Positions 33,382-41,791 of a stretch of DNA of 64,000 nt are shown piece by piece. Both the position numbers and the translations under genes were made by a program. Source of the DNA: a virus; IMG/VR virus record IMGVR_UViG_3300020202_000001, positions 160,419-224,418 of that record. The stretch is one strand, 5' to 3'. How positions within the stretch are numbered: position 1 is the first letter of the stretch; every line of letters begins with the position of its first letter. Below the pieces are notes generated by a model that was given only the letters and a program-made list of their open reading frames with translations, did not search any database and had not been told where the DNA came from.

Positions 33382-33684
33382 ATGGCAGCGATCTGCTCGT
33401 GCCGCTACTGCAACGTGACCATCTGCGACGCCACCCGGTGCGACGACTGCACCGCCGTCCTCGCCGACGCCCAGGAGCGGGGCGAGACGCTGACGACCGC
33501 CGAGGTCGCCGCCCGCGCGATGTCCAGGCGTGCCACCCGCGTAACGTGCCAGACGTCCGCCAACGTCCGCAAGCTCTCCTCGATCGCGATCAAGCTGCCG
33601 TCGCTGCCGCCCGCCCCTCAACCATCGTTCGGCATGAGGCCGAACTTCTTGACCCAAGGACGGGTTCGTCATGCAGTCACCTGA
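33382..33684 (+). CDS. Small zinc-binding protein, 100 aa
   Basis: ATG 33382 has GGAGG six bases upstream. An earlier in-frame GTG lies in the terminator and is rejected. The first 25 residues hold a compact Cys cluster (CSCRYC, then C-DATRCDDC), probably one zinc site. A helix (LADAQERGETLTTAEVAARA) and a disordered tail follow. The stop lies 14 nt inside the next gene. Its function is unknown. Confidence 0.6.
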   Translation: MAAICSCRYCNVTICDATRCDDCTAVLADAQERGETLTTAEVAARAMSRRATRVTCQTSANVRKLSSIAIKLPSLPPAPQPSFGMRPNFLTQGRVRHAVT

Positions 33685-34396
33685 GATCGCGCCCAAGTAC
33701 GAGATGACGTTCGGCCGGGCCGAGCGTCTCGGCGTGTTCGAGCAGTACCGGTTCTTCACCCCGGCGCTGCTGTACCTCCACGGCCGGCTGACCGACGCCC
33801 ACCTGCTCGACTTCCTCCGCGACGTGGCCGGCAGCTGCCGGCTGATGTTCCACAAGTTCGACCGCCCGATCTTCCGCGGGCTGCAGACCCCGGACGGCGA
33901 CAAGGACTGGAACCACGGGCTGTGGGCCGTCGAGGCCGACGCGTACCCGCACCTGGAGAGCTTCCTCCTCTCGCTGACCCTCGTCGACCAGCGGGCCAAG
34001 CGCGTCTACCGGGCCGGAGCCCAGGACGTGCTGGTCGCCGACCCGCTGCACGTCGACCGCCGCCCGGCCCTCTCGGCCGCGTGCCCGCTGCTGCCGATCG
34101 TGGCGTTCGGGGTCAACGCCAGCCACCGCCGCGTGAGCCTGTACTGGGACGACAAGGCCCCGGCGGCGTCGCTCCCGATCCTCCGGTACAACCCGCCCGA
34201 CCCGGACATGGTCGCGTTTGCCAAGGACGTGCTCGTCGAGGAGAATCTCGACGCGGCGCTGGGCACGCCGGACCCGATGGCCACGGCCGCGGACGAGGGC
34301 GACCTCCAGCTGATCGACATCCAATCTCTACCGCAGGCGGAGCAGGCGAACCTGATCCGCGACATCGAGGCGTACAAACAGAAGGATCGACGATGA
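33671..34396 (+). CDS. Hypothetical protein, 241 aa
   Basis: Overlaps the previous gene by 14 nt and the next by 4. Its mixed alpha/beta sequence includes FFTPALLYLHGRLTDAHLLDFL, ESFLLSLTLVDQRAKRVYRA and LPIVAFGVNASHRRVSLYW. No family is recognised. It belongs to a four-gene run to 35667 that ends in a terminator. Confidence 0.65.
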   Translation: MQSPEIAPKYEMTFGRAERLGVFEQYRFFTPALLYLHGRLTDAHLLDFLRDVAGSCRLMFHKFDRPIFRGLQTPDGDKDWNHGLWAVEADAYPHLESFLLSLTLVDQRAKRVYRAGAQDVLVADPLHVDRRPALSAACPLLPIVAFGVNASHRRVSLYWDDKAPAASLPILRYNPPDPDMVAFAKDVLVEENLDAALGTPDPMATAADEGDLQLIDIQSLPQAEQANLIRDIEAYKQKDRR

Positions 34397-34767
34397 AGGT
34401 GACACTCAAGCCGGCCGCAGGGTCCGTGCTCAAGATCACGACCAAGGATGGGACCGTCCTCACGAACGACGACGTCAAGGCGATCGAGGTGACGCCGTTC
34501 TTCTCGCTGGCCAACGGCCCGGGCGAGGTCGTGCGGGGCGAGGCGCTGACCGAGGGCGGCGAGTCGCTCGACACGTTCACGCTCACGGCGAGCGGGTCGA
34601 ACGGGAAGGTCAAGCGGACCGACGTGATCGAGCGCGTCGTGCCGCTGGTGGACAAGAAGAAGGCCGAGCCCAAGGCCGTCCCCAAGGCCACGCCCCCGGC
34701 GGCCGCGACCACCCCCGGCGTCAGCTCACAGCCGGTCGGCCGGCGGGAAGGTAACGACCGCCGATGA
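34393..34767 (+). CDS. Hypothetical protein, 124 aa
   Basis: A beta-rich small protein (MKVTLKPAAGSVLKITTKDG, EGGESLDTFTLTASGSNGKV) with a Lys/Pro/Ala-rich C-terminal tail. It overlaps both neighbours by four bases (ATGA), so it is translationally coupled. No function is recognised. Confidence 0.65.
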   Translation: MKVTLKPAAGSVLKITTKDGTVLTNDDVKAIEVTPFFSLANGPGEVVRGEALTEGGESLDTFTLTASGSNGKVKRTDVIERVVPLVDKKKAEPKAVPKATPPAAATTPGVSSQPVGRREGNDRR

Positions 34768-35180
34768 ACACGATCATCCCCACCCGGCTACACCGGGTGA
34801 AGACGTTCGAGTGCCGCGAGCACTTCCAGTCCGAGAACGGCGGCCGCACGCGGATCGACACGCTCTCGCAGGAGGCTTCGATCGAGGTGCAGATCGACGC
34901 CTGGGTGAACGAGACCAAGAACCTGATCGTCGCCACCGGGCCGCTCCACGTTCAGCAGAGCTACCCGAGCGGCGGCGTCGTGCAGGAGACGCGTACGCTG
35001 GCCGTGACCTACGTGCCCGCCGTGGAGCAGTCCAATGTCAAATACCCCGGAGAGCCCGGAGCGGGACCGATTCAACCAGTGGCTCAGCTCCGTGAGCCCG
35101 TCCGCCCGGCACCAGTTGAAGGGGACGGCGGAGCTGGTGGTCGAGCCCGAGGACCGCTCCGCCTTCCGCCAGTTTCATGA
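34764..35180 (+). CDS. Hypothetical protein overlapping the next gene by 146 nt
   Basis: The first ~90 residues are a beta-rich domain (EASIEVQIDAWVNETKNLIVAT, TRTLAVTYVPAVEQ). The last ~48 residues are the +1 reading of the next gene and are Gly/Pro/Arg-rich. As in two other places, the stop is only met well inside the following gene. No family is recognised. Confidence 0.58.
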   Translation: MNTIIPTRLHRVKTFECREHFQSENGGRTRIDTLSQEASIEVQIDAWVNETKNLIVATGPLHVQQSYPSGGVVQETRTLAVTYVPAVEQSNVKYPGEPGAGPIQPVAQLREPVRPAPVEGDGGAGGRARGPLRLPPVS

Positions 35181-35667
35181 CGACCTCGACCCGGCGGCCC
35201 AGCAGGCGGCCAGGGACGAGGCGGCGACGAAGAGCGAGTGGCCGCAGGGCCGCAAGCCGAAGTATTGCCTCGCCCTCCAGAAGGACGGGGAGTGGCTGGC
35301 CCTCAAGATCTTCCCGGACCTCGACACGATGGTCGCCCGGCTGAAGGAGCTTGAGGGCACGGACACCGTCGCGATCCCGTTCCTCGGCATCCCGCTCCCG
35401 CTCACCAAGGGGCCGGAACGCCTCGTCATGCTGCCGGACAACTCGGCCGTGCGGGCGCGGGACGGCAAGGTGATCGAGGAGATCCACGACGAGGTCACGC
35501 TGCAGGACGACTGGTTCCTCGGGCCGCCCGAGCTGTCGATCGTGACCAGCCGGCCGGACGACGAGGACGAGGACTCGAAGAAGGCGAAGAAGGGCAAGAT
35601 CCCCGGCCCGCCCGAGGACGACGACGAGGACGACGAGCCCGACGAGGCCGGGGAGGACGGCGACTAA
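35035..35667 (+). CDS. Hypothetical protein with acidic tail, 210 aa
   Basis: ATG 35035 has GGAG about 8 bases upstream, within the previous gene. The N-terminus is helical (SPERDRFNQWLSSVSPSARH) and the middle beta-rich (DGEWLALKIFPDLDTMVARL). The last 40 residues are dominated by Asp and Glu with a Lys patch. It is the last gene before the terminator at 35736. No family is recognised. Confidence 0.65.
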   Translation: MSNTPESPERDRFNQWLSSVSPSARHQLKGTAELVVEPEDRSAFRQFHDDLDPAAQQAARDEAATKSEWPQGRKPKYCLALQKDGEWLALKIFPDLDTMVARLKELEGTDTVAIPFLGIPLPLTKGPERLVMLPDNSAVRARDGKVIEEIHDEVTLQDDWFLGPPELSIVTSRPDDEDEDSKKAKKGKIPGPPEDDDEDDEPDEAGEDGD

Positions 35668-35735
35668 ATCCCCGGCCGAAACGCGGCATAATAGGTGAGC
35701 AGACGCTTACAGCTTCCGCTCGGCTCCCCCTAGCT

Positions 35736-35771
35736 AACCGGGACGTGCCCCACGGGCGTCCCGGTTTTCTA
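35736..35771 (+). terminator. Strong intrinsic terminator
   Basis: A perfect 10-bp stem (AACCGGGACG with CGTCCCGGTT) and an 11-base loop are followed by TTCTATT. It closes the 33.4-35.7 kb block and lies ahead of the isolated gene at 35870. Confidence 0.88.
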
Positions 35772-35779
35772 TTGCGCCG

Positions 35780-35807
35780 TTGCGTTGACGGCGTTCGGAG
35801 CTAACGT
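35780..35807 (+). promoter_or_regulatory. Weak promoter candidate for the isolated 552-aa gene
   Basis: A promoter is expected here because the gene at 35870 lies between two terminators. TTGCGT and TAACGT with a 16-base spacer is the best match I see. A TTGACG at 35785 has no -10 at the right distance. Confidence 0.3.
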
Positions 35808-35869
35808 GCTCGTCGCGCGGCCGACGTTACCCGGCCGACGAGCGAAGGTCTCTCACTAGGAGTTTGGCC

Positions 35870-37528
35870 ATGAGCCAACAGAATCACCCCGCGTCGTTCA
35901 CGTCCTTCGATGCGTTCAAGCAGGCCGGCGAGAGCCCCCTGCACGCACAGTGGCGGCAGGACCGGACGGTCCGCCACCGCGTCCCCCTCACCGAGGCGTG
36001 GCGCGGCTGCGTCGGCCTCGCGGCGTTGTTCCGCAACGCGGAGCACGCGCTGAACCACGGCGACCTGATGCTGATGCCGAACAGCCACATGCAGTGGCTG
36101 GTCCTGCGGGACGTGCCGATCGGGCACTTCCCCGGCAGCCAGCCGATGAACCGCCGGGACGTGAACCTCGCCTCCCTGGCCCAGGCGGAGTTCCGCTACG
36201 GCATGCCGGTGATCGACTTCACCCGCGACCCGCGTAACAGCTGGGACTTCAAGTTCGAGCCGTCGACGGGGCTGGTCCCGCCGAGCCCGGCCGAACTCGA
36301 CACCCTGGCCAAGCTGGGCTTCAAGCCCGAGGAGATGACGAAGCTCCTGTCCGCCGAGCTGCCCGTGCCGGGCGACACGCTCCACGCGGTCAAGGACGCC
36401 CGCGAGTTCGGCGTGCTGAACAAGCTCAGCGCCGAGATGACCCGGTTCGCGTTCGCGGCCAAGGACCACCAGGGCCGCCCCGTGCGGCCCAGCTGGCACA
36501 AGGCCAAGCCCGAGGGCGTCGGCACCGTCGAGGTGGAGCCGCCGTACAAGTGGTTCCCGTCCTCGTACCTCGGCTTCCCGATCGCCAAGGCCGACCAGAT
36601 CTACTGGGAGGCGACCGAGTCGAAGCCGGAGGGCCACGCGATCATGTGCTCCAAGTGCAAGGAGCACGTCGACGCGAAGGTGTTCCGGTTCCGGGCGAAG
36701 AGCTTGCACGTCCAGACGTTCGAGAGCGGCGACTTCGTGGCCGACTGCCCGGCCTGCCGCCAGCGTCACAAGTGGCACCTGGAGGACATGGTGCCGGCGA
36801 AGATCGTGCGTCACTTCCCGATCGCGTTCAAGGACCGGTTCACCCGGGACCTGGGGGAGGGGCTCCCGCTGCGGAGCGTCGGGAAGAGCGTGTACTGCGG
36901 CCCGCTGCAGTACGCCCGCGAGCGGGACAACGCCAACCTGCCCGACGCGGTCACGCGGTGCGCGGCCGACCTGGTGCCGCACCGGTTCCGGTCCGAGGTG
37001 ACGGGCGACAAGTACCTCGTGTACCTGCCGGCCTTCTCGCGGATCGTGGCCAAGCAGGGCCAGGTGCTCGACGCCGGCGAGGTCTGGGCGTACGGGCTGC
37101 ACGAGAACCCGAGCCCGAGCTGGTCGTCGCAGGACCGGCTGGCGAAGTGGCAGCAGCTCGAAGGCGTCTGCGGCGGGCACGACTACGTCGGCCTGTTCCA
37201 GCAGGCGTGGTTCGAGCACCAGGCCGTCGTCGACGCCGACGCGCCCGGCCAGATCCTGTGGCCGTCCGACCTCGTCGGGCTGGCGGCCAAGGGCATCGAG
37301 CCCACGGGCATCTGGTGGGACATCTGCCCCGCCGGCCGCTTCACGGACTCGGACCTGGACGCGATCGTGTTCCCGCCCCTGCGGGTGCACGAGTGGGACA
37401 AGCTGCGGTTCAGCCTCCCCGGCGACGTCGCCTTGGACGCCGGGATCAACGACGACCGGTTCGACCGCCGGGTCGGACGCGGTGAGCTGAAGAAGCACAA
37501 GGCGCGTCGGGCTACCGTCAAGGCCTGA
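35870..37528 (+). CDS. Hypothetical zinc-ribbon protein in its own transcription unit, 552 aa
   Basis: ATG 35870 has AGGAG at 35858-35862. An in-frame TTG at 35864 is too close to it. About residues 255-310 hold a four-Cys ribbon (CSKCKEHV ... CPACRQRHKW). Downstream are GKSVYCGPLQYARERDN and DKYLVYLPAFSRIVAKQGQV, which I do not recognise. The gene is bounded by terminators at 35736 and 37588, so it is an independent unit, like a moron or a highly regulated virion gene. It could be structural, being close to the portal block, but nothing proves this. Confidence 0.7.
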   Translation: MSQQNHPASFTSFDAFKQAGESPLHAQWRQDRTVRHRVPLTEAWRGCVGLAALFRNAEHALNHGDLMLMPNSHMQWLVLRDVPIGHFPGSQPMNRRDVNLASLAQAEFRYGMPVIDFTRDPRNSWDFKFEPSTGLVPPSPAELDTLAKLGFKPEEMTKLLSAELPVPGDTLHAVKDAREFGVLNKLSAEMTRFAFAAKDHQGRPVRPSWHKAKPEGVGTVEVEPPYKWFPSSYLGFPIAKADQIYWEATESKPEGHAIMCSKCKEHVDAKVFRFRAKSLHVQTFESGDFVADCPACRQRHKWHLEDMVPAKIVRHFPIAFKDRFTRDLGEGLPLRSVGKSVYCGPLQYARERDNANLPDAVTRCAADLVPHRFRSEVTGDKYLVYLPAFSRIVAKQGQVLDAGEVWAYGLHENPSPSWSSQDRLAKWQQLEGVCGGHDYVGLFQQAWFEHQAVVDADAPGQILWPSDLVGLAAKGIEPTGIWWDICPAGRFTDSDLDAIVFPPLRVHEWDKLRFSLPGDVALDAGINDDRFDRRVGRGELKKHKARRATVKA

Positions 37529-37587
37529 CGCTGTCCTGGGGCCGCCGCCCGTGCGGGGCGGCCCCGCAACAGCCAACGCAAGGAAGG

Positions 37588-37624
37588 CAGGGTGGCCCCG
37601 CGAGGGGCCGCCTTGCTTTTCTTT
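37588..37624 (+). terminator. Strong intrinsic terminator
   Basis: GCAGGGTGGCCCC pairs with GGGGCCGCCTTGC (G-T pairs allowed) around a GCGA tetraloop, followed by TTTTCTTT. It ends the single-gene unit at 35870-37528. Confidence 0.88.
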
Positions 37625-37647
37625 ACCTATCAGCGGAACCTACCCCT

Positions 37648-37676
37648 TTGTGGGGGAGGGCTCGCGTTGCTAAGAT
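37648..37676 (+). promoter_or_regulatory. Promoter candidate before the portal block
   Basis: TTGTGG and TAAGAT are separated by 17 bases, and TGC directly before TAAGAT makes an extended -10. It lies between a terminator (37588) and palindromic copy 5 (37701), in the 204-bp gap before the gene at 37733. Copy 5 would fall about 25 bases downstream of this -10, suitable for a repressor. Confidence 0.5.
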
Positions 37677-37700
37677 GCCCGGGGCATCGAGGTCAAGGAC

Positions 37701-37724
37701 GATCTAAAAACCGGTTTTGAGAAG
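37701..37724. repeat. Dispersed palindromic element, copy 5 (before the portal block)
   Basis: Perfect AAAACCGGTTTT core, GATCT left arm, and right arm GAGAAGGA serving as ribosome site for the ATG at 37733. The arrangement is base-for-base similar to copy 3 before thyX, although the flanking genes are unrelated. Confidence 0.9.
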
Positions 37725-37732
37725 GAACTCCA

Positions 37733-39424
37733 ATGTCCCGAGCAGGCATGCGAAGCTCAGCGGCCGGCGGCCACGTCGCACCGTGGTGGCAGGCGAACAA
37801 CCAGGGCGGCGACAACGACGTCGTCGCCCACACGCCCGACCCGACCAAGTACCACTCGACCAGCTCGGACGGCGACCAGGCGAACAAGCTCGGGCACGGC
37901 CCCCGCGGCCTGATGGGTGCCGTGATCCCCCGGGCACGCAACGACGGCAGCTCCCGCGGCTTCGACCACAACCGCGCGGGCGTCGTCGTCGTCGACCCCA
38001 ACGCCCCGGACGGCGGCGTCGTGCTCGACCTCGACAACCTCCAGAACGCCGAGACGCAGGACGCGCTCGAACAGGTCGGCTACAACGTCGGCTACGGCCG
38101 CGAGACGGACCAGGAGACGTACGCCGCGATCGCGATGCTCAGCAAGCCGATCAGCGAGGCGACGCTGGAGGACGTGACGCCCGAGTACCTGATCGACTCG
38201 GTGGCGTCCGGCCCCGTCAAGCGTGCCGCCGACCAGGCCGTCAACCAGATGCGGTCGAACCGGTACGCCCCCAACTCGTACGTCACCCCGCGGGGCGACA
38301 GCGAGGGCCGCCAGCGTCACGACCTCGGCACCTCGGCCAACCGGCCCGTCCGCCGCCGCGTCGAGCCCGTGCGGGACGAGCCCGTCGCCCGCCCCGCCCC
38401 GCAGCGGCGGGCACCGGCGCACGCCAAGCCCGCGCCGCAGCCCCAGCGCCGGGCGGTCACCCGCCCGCAACCGACAGCCCCGGTGCTCGACGTCGAGCCC
38501 GAGTACGAAGAGAAACTCCCCTACGAAGAGGAAGCACCAGTCATGGCCAAGCAAGGAAGCGCCCGCCCCGCCCAACGCCCCGCCCCGCAGCAGCCGGCCC
38601 GCCGGCCAGCCGCCCGCCCGCAGCCCGTCGCCGAGGAGGTCGAGGTCGACCCGCTGGAGCTGCTGACCAAGCTGGCCGCGTCGCAGGGCATGAAGCTCGC
38701 CCCCGCCCGCCCGCAGCCCCGCCGCCGCGTGGCCGAGCTGCCGCCCGAGGAGGAGGCGTACGACGAGCAGCCGGAGGCGTTCGTCGACGAGGACGAGGAG
38801 ATCCTCGACGAGCAGGAGGTCGACTTCCCGCCCCAGGCCCAGGCCCCTCGCCGGGCTCAGCAGCCGGCCCACCGCCACCCGCCCACGTCGGCGATCCACC
38901 GCCCCGGGACGCCCACGCCCCGCCAGGGCCGCGCCCAGGCCCCGCAGCGTCGCCCGGTGCCCCGCCAGCGGCCGCAGGAGCAGTTCTACGAGGAGGACGC
39001 CCCCGAGGCCGCGCAGCGTGGCCCGGACATGGGCGAGCTGTTCTCCGCCCTGGCCCTGTCGTTCGTCTCGGGCGTCGAGGCGGAGAAGCCGAAGAAGACC
39101 GCCGTGTTCGACCTCGGGCCGGGCGGCATCCTCCGCAAGCGGTACCACGAGATCATCCAAGGTGCGGACTGCGTGGTTCTGGTGTACGATACTCGTTACG
39201 AGGACGGCGAGCAGTGGGTGCCGCCCCAGACCGACGAGGCGTTCACCGTCGCGATCCCGGACGCCAAGAAGGCCGGGAAGCCGGGCGACCCGATCGCCGT
39301 CCGGTCGTTCGGGCTGCAGTTCAGCCTCGGCTGCATGGACGTGATCGTCCTCGTCAACGCCGAGGACGCCGCCCCCGAACACGCCCTGATGGGCGACGCC
39401 GACGAGGAGGACCTGAACGGCTGA
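37733..39424 (+). CDS. Hypothetical proline/arginine-rich protein near portal, 563 aa
   Basis: An N-terminal ~170-residue folded part (RAGVVVVDPNAPDGGVVLDL, TYAAIAMLSKPISEATLEDV) is followed by ~230 residues of Pro/Arg/Ala/Gln low complexity with acidic patches. A C-terminal domain ends it (TAVFDLGPGGILRKRYHEII, AIPDAKKAGKPGDPIAVRSF). No family is recognised. Its place directly before the portal suggests head or packaging function, by context only. Confidence 0.65.
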   Translation: MSRAGMRSSAAGGHVAPWWQANNQGGDNDVVAHTPDPTKYHSTSSDGDQANKLGHGPRGLMGAVIPRARNDGSSRGFDHNRAGVVVVDPNAPDGGVVLDLDNLQNAETQDALEQVGYNVGYGRETDQETYAAIAMLSKPISEATLEDVTPEYLIDSVASGPVKRAADQAVNQMRSNRYAPNSYVTPRGDSEGRQRHDLGTSANRPVRRRVEPVRDEPVARPAPQRRAPAHAKPAPQPQRRAVTRPQPTAPVLDVEPEYEEKLPYEEEAPVMAKQGSARPAQRPAPQQPARRPAARPQPVAEEVEVDPLELLTKLAASQGMKLAPARPQPRRRVAELPPEEEAYDEQPEAFVDEDEEILDEQEVDFPPQAQAPRRAQQPAHRHPPTSAIHRPGTPTPRQGRAQAPQRRPVPRQRPQEQFYEEDAPEAAQRGPDMGELFSALALSFVSGVEAEKPKKTAVFDLGPGGILRKRYHEIIQGADCVVLVYDTRYEDGEQWVPPQTDEAFTVAIPDAKKAGKPGDPIAVRSFGLQFSLGCMDVIVLVNAEDAAPEHALMGDADEEDLNG

Positions 39425-39484
39425 GCCGCCGGGTCCGTACTGACAACTGAAGCCTGACCCTTAGCCGACACGGAGGTCGCTACC

Positions 39485-39697
39485 ATGATCGAGAAGAACG
39501 GCGCTATCACGGACGAGACGCCCGAGGAGATCACGCCCGTCAAGGGCACGCCCGGCGGCCGGTTCTACGGCTCGCCCAGCGGGTGTGCCAAGCCCAACTG
39601 CTGCCGCACGAAGGCCGCGAACGACGCCAACAGCTCGCGGACCGACCACGCCGCCACCCGGGCGGCCGACGCGGTGGCCAACGCCGCCCGCAAGTGA
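39485..39697 (+). CDS. Small Cys-containing protein, 70 aa
   Basis: A small protein with a C-x4-CC motif (GCAKPNCCRTK) flanked by disordered acidic and Ala-rich ends. The sequence ahead of its ATG is GGAGG at 39472 with a 9-base gap. Its function is unknown. It lies between the proline-rich protein and the portal. Confidence 0.55.
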   Translation: MIEKNGAITDETPEEITPVKGTPGGRFYGSPSGCAKPNCCRTKAANDANSSRTDHAATRAADAVANAARK

Positions 39698-39753
39698 CTG
39701 AGTAGGACCGGCACGGACTCGCCGGTCACCGCACTCGTTCAAGGACGAACACG

Positions 39754-41682
39754 ATGAGCGCTGGCATCATGCGCGGGATCGGTCGGGGCAGTGGTGGTCT
39801 CGACAACTTCCCCGACCCCTTCCTCGACGTCGCCTCACTCAGCATGCCGCAGTCGATGCGGAACGCGCTGCAGTGGTGCGAGTACATTTACATGTCCCAC
39901 GGGACGTACCGGATGGCCCTTGAGCGGATCATCTCGTACTTCCTCACGGACATCGAGTTCGTCGACGACGAGGCCAGCGACGACGAGAAGGACAAGTGGG
40001 AAGAGTTCATGCGTGACACGCTCGACGTGTTCACGAACCTGCAGTGCTGCTACCGCAACCGGATGTGCTACGGCAACGGCTTCACGAGCGTGCTCGTGCC
40101 GTTCAAGCGGTTTCTGGTGTGCCCGAAGTGCGGCAGCTCCTACCCGCTCAAGGTCGTCTACAACAACAAGGTCTTCAACTTCGCCTGGCAGGAGATGAAG
40201 TTCACGGCCACCTGCCCCGTGTGCAAGGTGGGCCGCGGGTACCGGGGGCCGTGGAAGGTCGACGACAAGCCGGACGACGAGGAGCGGAAGATCCGCATCA
40301 AGCACTGGAACCCGCACGAGATCGAGATCCTCGAAGACTACTACACGAACGAGACCGCCTACCTCTGGCGCATCCCCGAGGACTACAAGCAACAGGTCCG
40401 CAAGGGCAACCTGTACCACCTGGAGCGGGCGAGCGTCCCGGTCCTCGACGCGATCAAGAAGAACCAGATGTTCCGCTTCAACGCGGACGTCATCCACCAC
40501 ATGAAGGAGCCGACGCTCGCCGGCATCCGCAACCGCGGGTGGGGCATCCCCCGCACGCTGTCGAACTTCAGGCAGATCTACTACGTGCAGGTGCTGCGTC
40601 GCTACAACGAAGCGATCGCCCTCGACTACGTCATCCCCTTCCGCCTCATCACGCCCGCACCCCGGCCCGGGGCCGGCGGCGCTGGCGGCGGTGCCCAGAC
40701 GATGGACCCGATGATGGCGTTCAACATGGGCGACTTCCGCTCGTCGGTGCAGTCGATGCTCCGCAAGCGGCGGCGTGACCCGGCGAGCTGGAACGTGCTG
40801 CCCTTTCCGGTGCAGTACCAGATGCTCGGCGGCGACGCCTCGAACCTCGCCCCGGTCGACCTGATCGCCAACGGCACCGAGCAGCTCCTGAACGACGTCG
40901 GCACGCCCGTCGAGCTGTACAAGGGCACGCTCCAGCTCCAGACCGCCCCGGTCGCCCTCCGCCTGTTCGAGGCGACGTGGCACCCGCTCGTGCACGACGG
41001 GAACAACTGGCTGCGGTGGCTGGCCCGCCAGGTCGGCCAGATCATGAGCTGGGAGGTCGTCAAGCCGACCCTGCAGCGCGTGACGATCGCCGACGACATC
41101 CAGAAGCAGATGATGCGGCTGCAGCTCATGATGGGCCAGCAGGTGTCGGGCACGGACGGCCTCAAGAGCGTCGGCCTCGACTGGAAGCAGCAGCAGAAGC
41201 GGATGTCCGAGGAGGCACGCTTCCAGGCCGAGCAGCAGGCCCGCATGCAGGAGGAGATGGACCAGGCGGGCTTCGCCGCACAGATGGCCAAGGGCAACGT
41301 CAGCCCGGGGCCGGGCGGCGGGCCGCAGCAGAGCGGGCCGGGCGGGGCACCTCCGGGACAAGGCGGCGGGGCTCAGGGGGGAGCCCCTGCCGCCGCCCCG
41401 GGCATGATGCCGGGCGGCGGTCCCGTGGACCAGTGGCTGGCGAACATGGGGCCGAACACGCCCGTGCAGCCGCAGGAGATGGTGGCGGCGGCCGACAGCC
41501 TCGCCCAGCAGCTCCTCGGCCAGCCCGAGGGCGTCAAGGACAGCCAGCTCCGGCTGCTCAAGCAGAAGAACGAGGTCATGCACGCGATCGTGCGGTCGCG
41601 ACTCGACACGATCCGCAACCAGGCCAAGACGCAGGGCGGGGCTCAGGTGCTCGCCCAGGCGGGGGGACAAGCCCCGGCGTAA
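39754..41682 (+). CDS. Portal protein with embedded zinc ribbon
   Basis: This 642-aa protein has the features of a tailed-phage portal: an N-terminal wing (MRNALQWCEYIYMSHGTYRM, CYRNRMCYGNGFTSV), a stem/clip region with long helices (FRQIYYVQVLRRYNEAIALDY) and a C-terminal amphipathic helical crown (QKQMMRLQLMMGQQ, RFQAEQQARMQEEMDQAGF). Unusually, two CxxC knuckles (123-126 CPKC and 154-157 CPVC) form a zinc ribbon inserted in the wing, as also seen in some portal proteins of large phages. It forms the dodecameric DNA gate of the capsid. No terminase is visible upstream in this window. Confidence 0.82.
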   Translation: MSAGIMRGIGRGSGGLDNFPDPFLDVASLSMPQSMRNALQWCEYIYMSHGTYRMALERIISYFLTDIEFVDDEASDDEKDKWEEFMRDTLDVFTNLQCCYRNRMCYGNGFTSVLVPFKRFLVCPKCGSSYPLKVVYNNKVFNFAWQEMKFTATCPVCKVGRGYRGPWKVDDKPDDEERKIRIKHWNPHEIEILEDYYTNETAYLWRIPEDYKQQVRKGNLYHLERASVPVLDAIKKNQMFRFNADVIHHMKEPTLAGIRNRGWGIPRTLSNFRQIYYVQVLRRYNEAIALDYVIPFRLITPAPRPGAGGAGGGAQTMDPMMAFNMGDFRSSVQSMLRKRRRDPASWNVLPFPVQYQMLGGDASNLAPVDLIANGTEQLLNDVGTPVELYKGTLQLQTAPVALRLFEATWHPLVHDGNNWLRWLARQVGQIMSWEVVKPTLQRVTIADDIQKQMMRLQLMMGQQVSGTDGLKSVGLDWKQQQKRMSEEARFQAEQQARMQEEMDQAGFAAQMAKGNVSPGPGGGPQQSGPGGAPPGQGGGAQGGAPAAAPGMMPGGGPVDQWLANMGPNTPVQPQEMVAAADSLAQQLLGQPEGVKDSQLRLLKQKNEVMHAIVRSRLDTIRNQAKTQGGAQVLAQAGGQAPA

Positions 41683-41688
41683 TTCGAT

Positions 41689-41716
41689 TTGATACGGGCT
41701 CGGCCGAGGGTATGAT
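41689..41716 (+). promoter_or_regulatory. Sigma70-type promoter candidate before the glycosyltransferase run
   Basis: TTGATA and TATGAT are separated by 16 bases, the best -35/-10 pair in the window. It starts 6 bases after the portal stop and lies ~75 bases before the first glycosyltransferase gene. Confidence 0.6.
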
Positions 41717-41791
41717 TGCCCGCCGATCCAGGGCCAATTCAAGGAAGAGGTCACGCCGCGTCCGCCGCTGGCCGGTGTGCCGTCTGCACCG

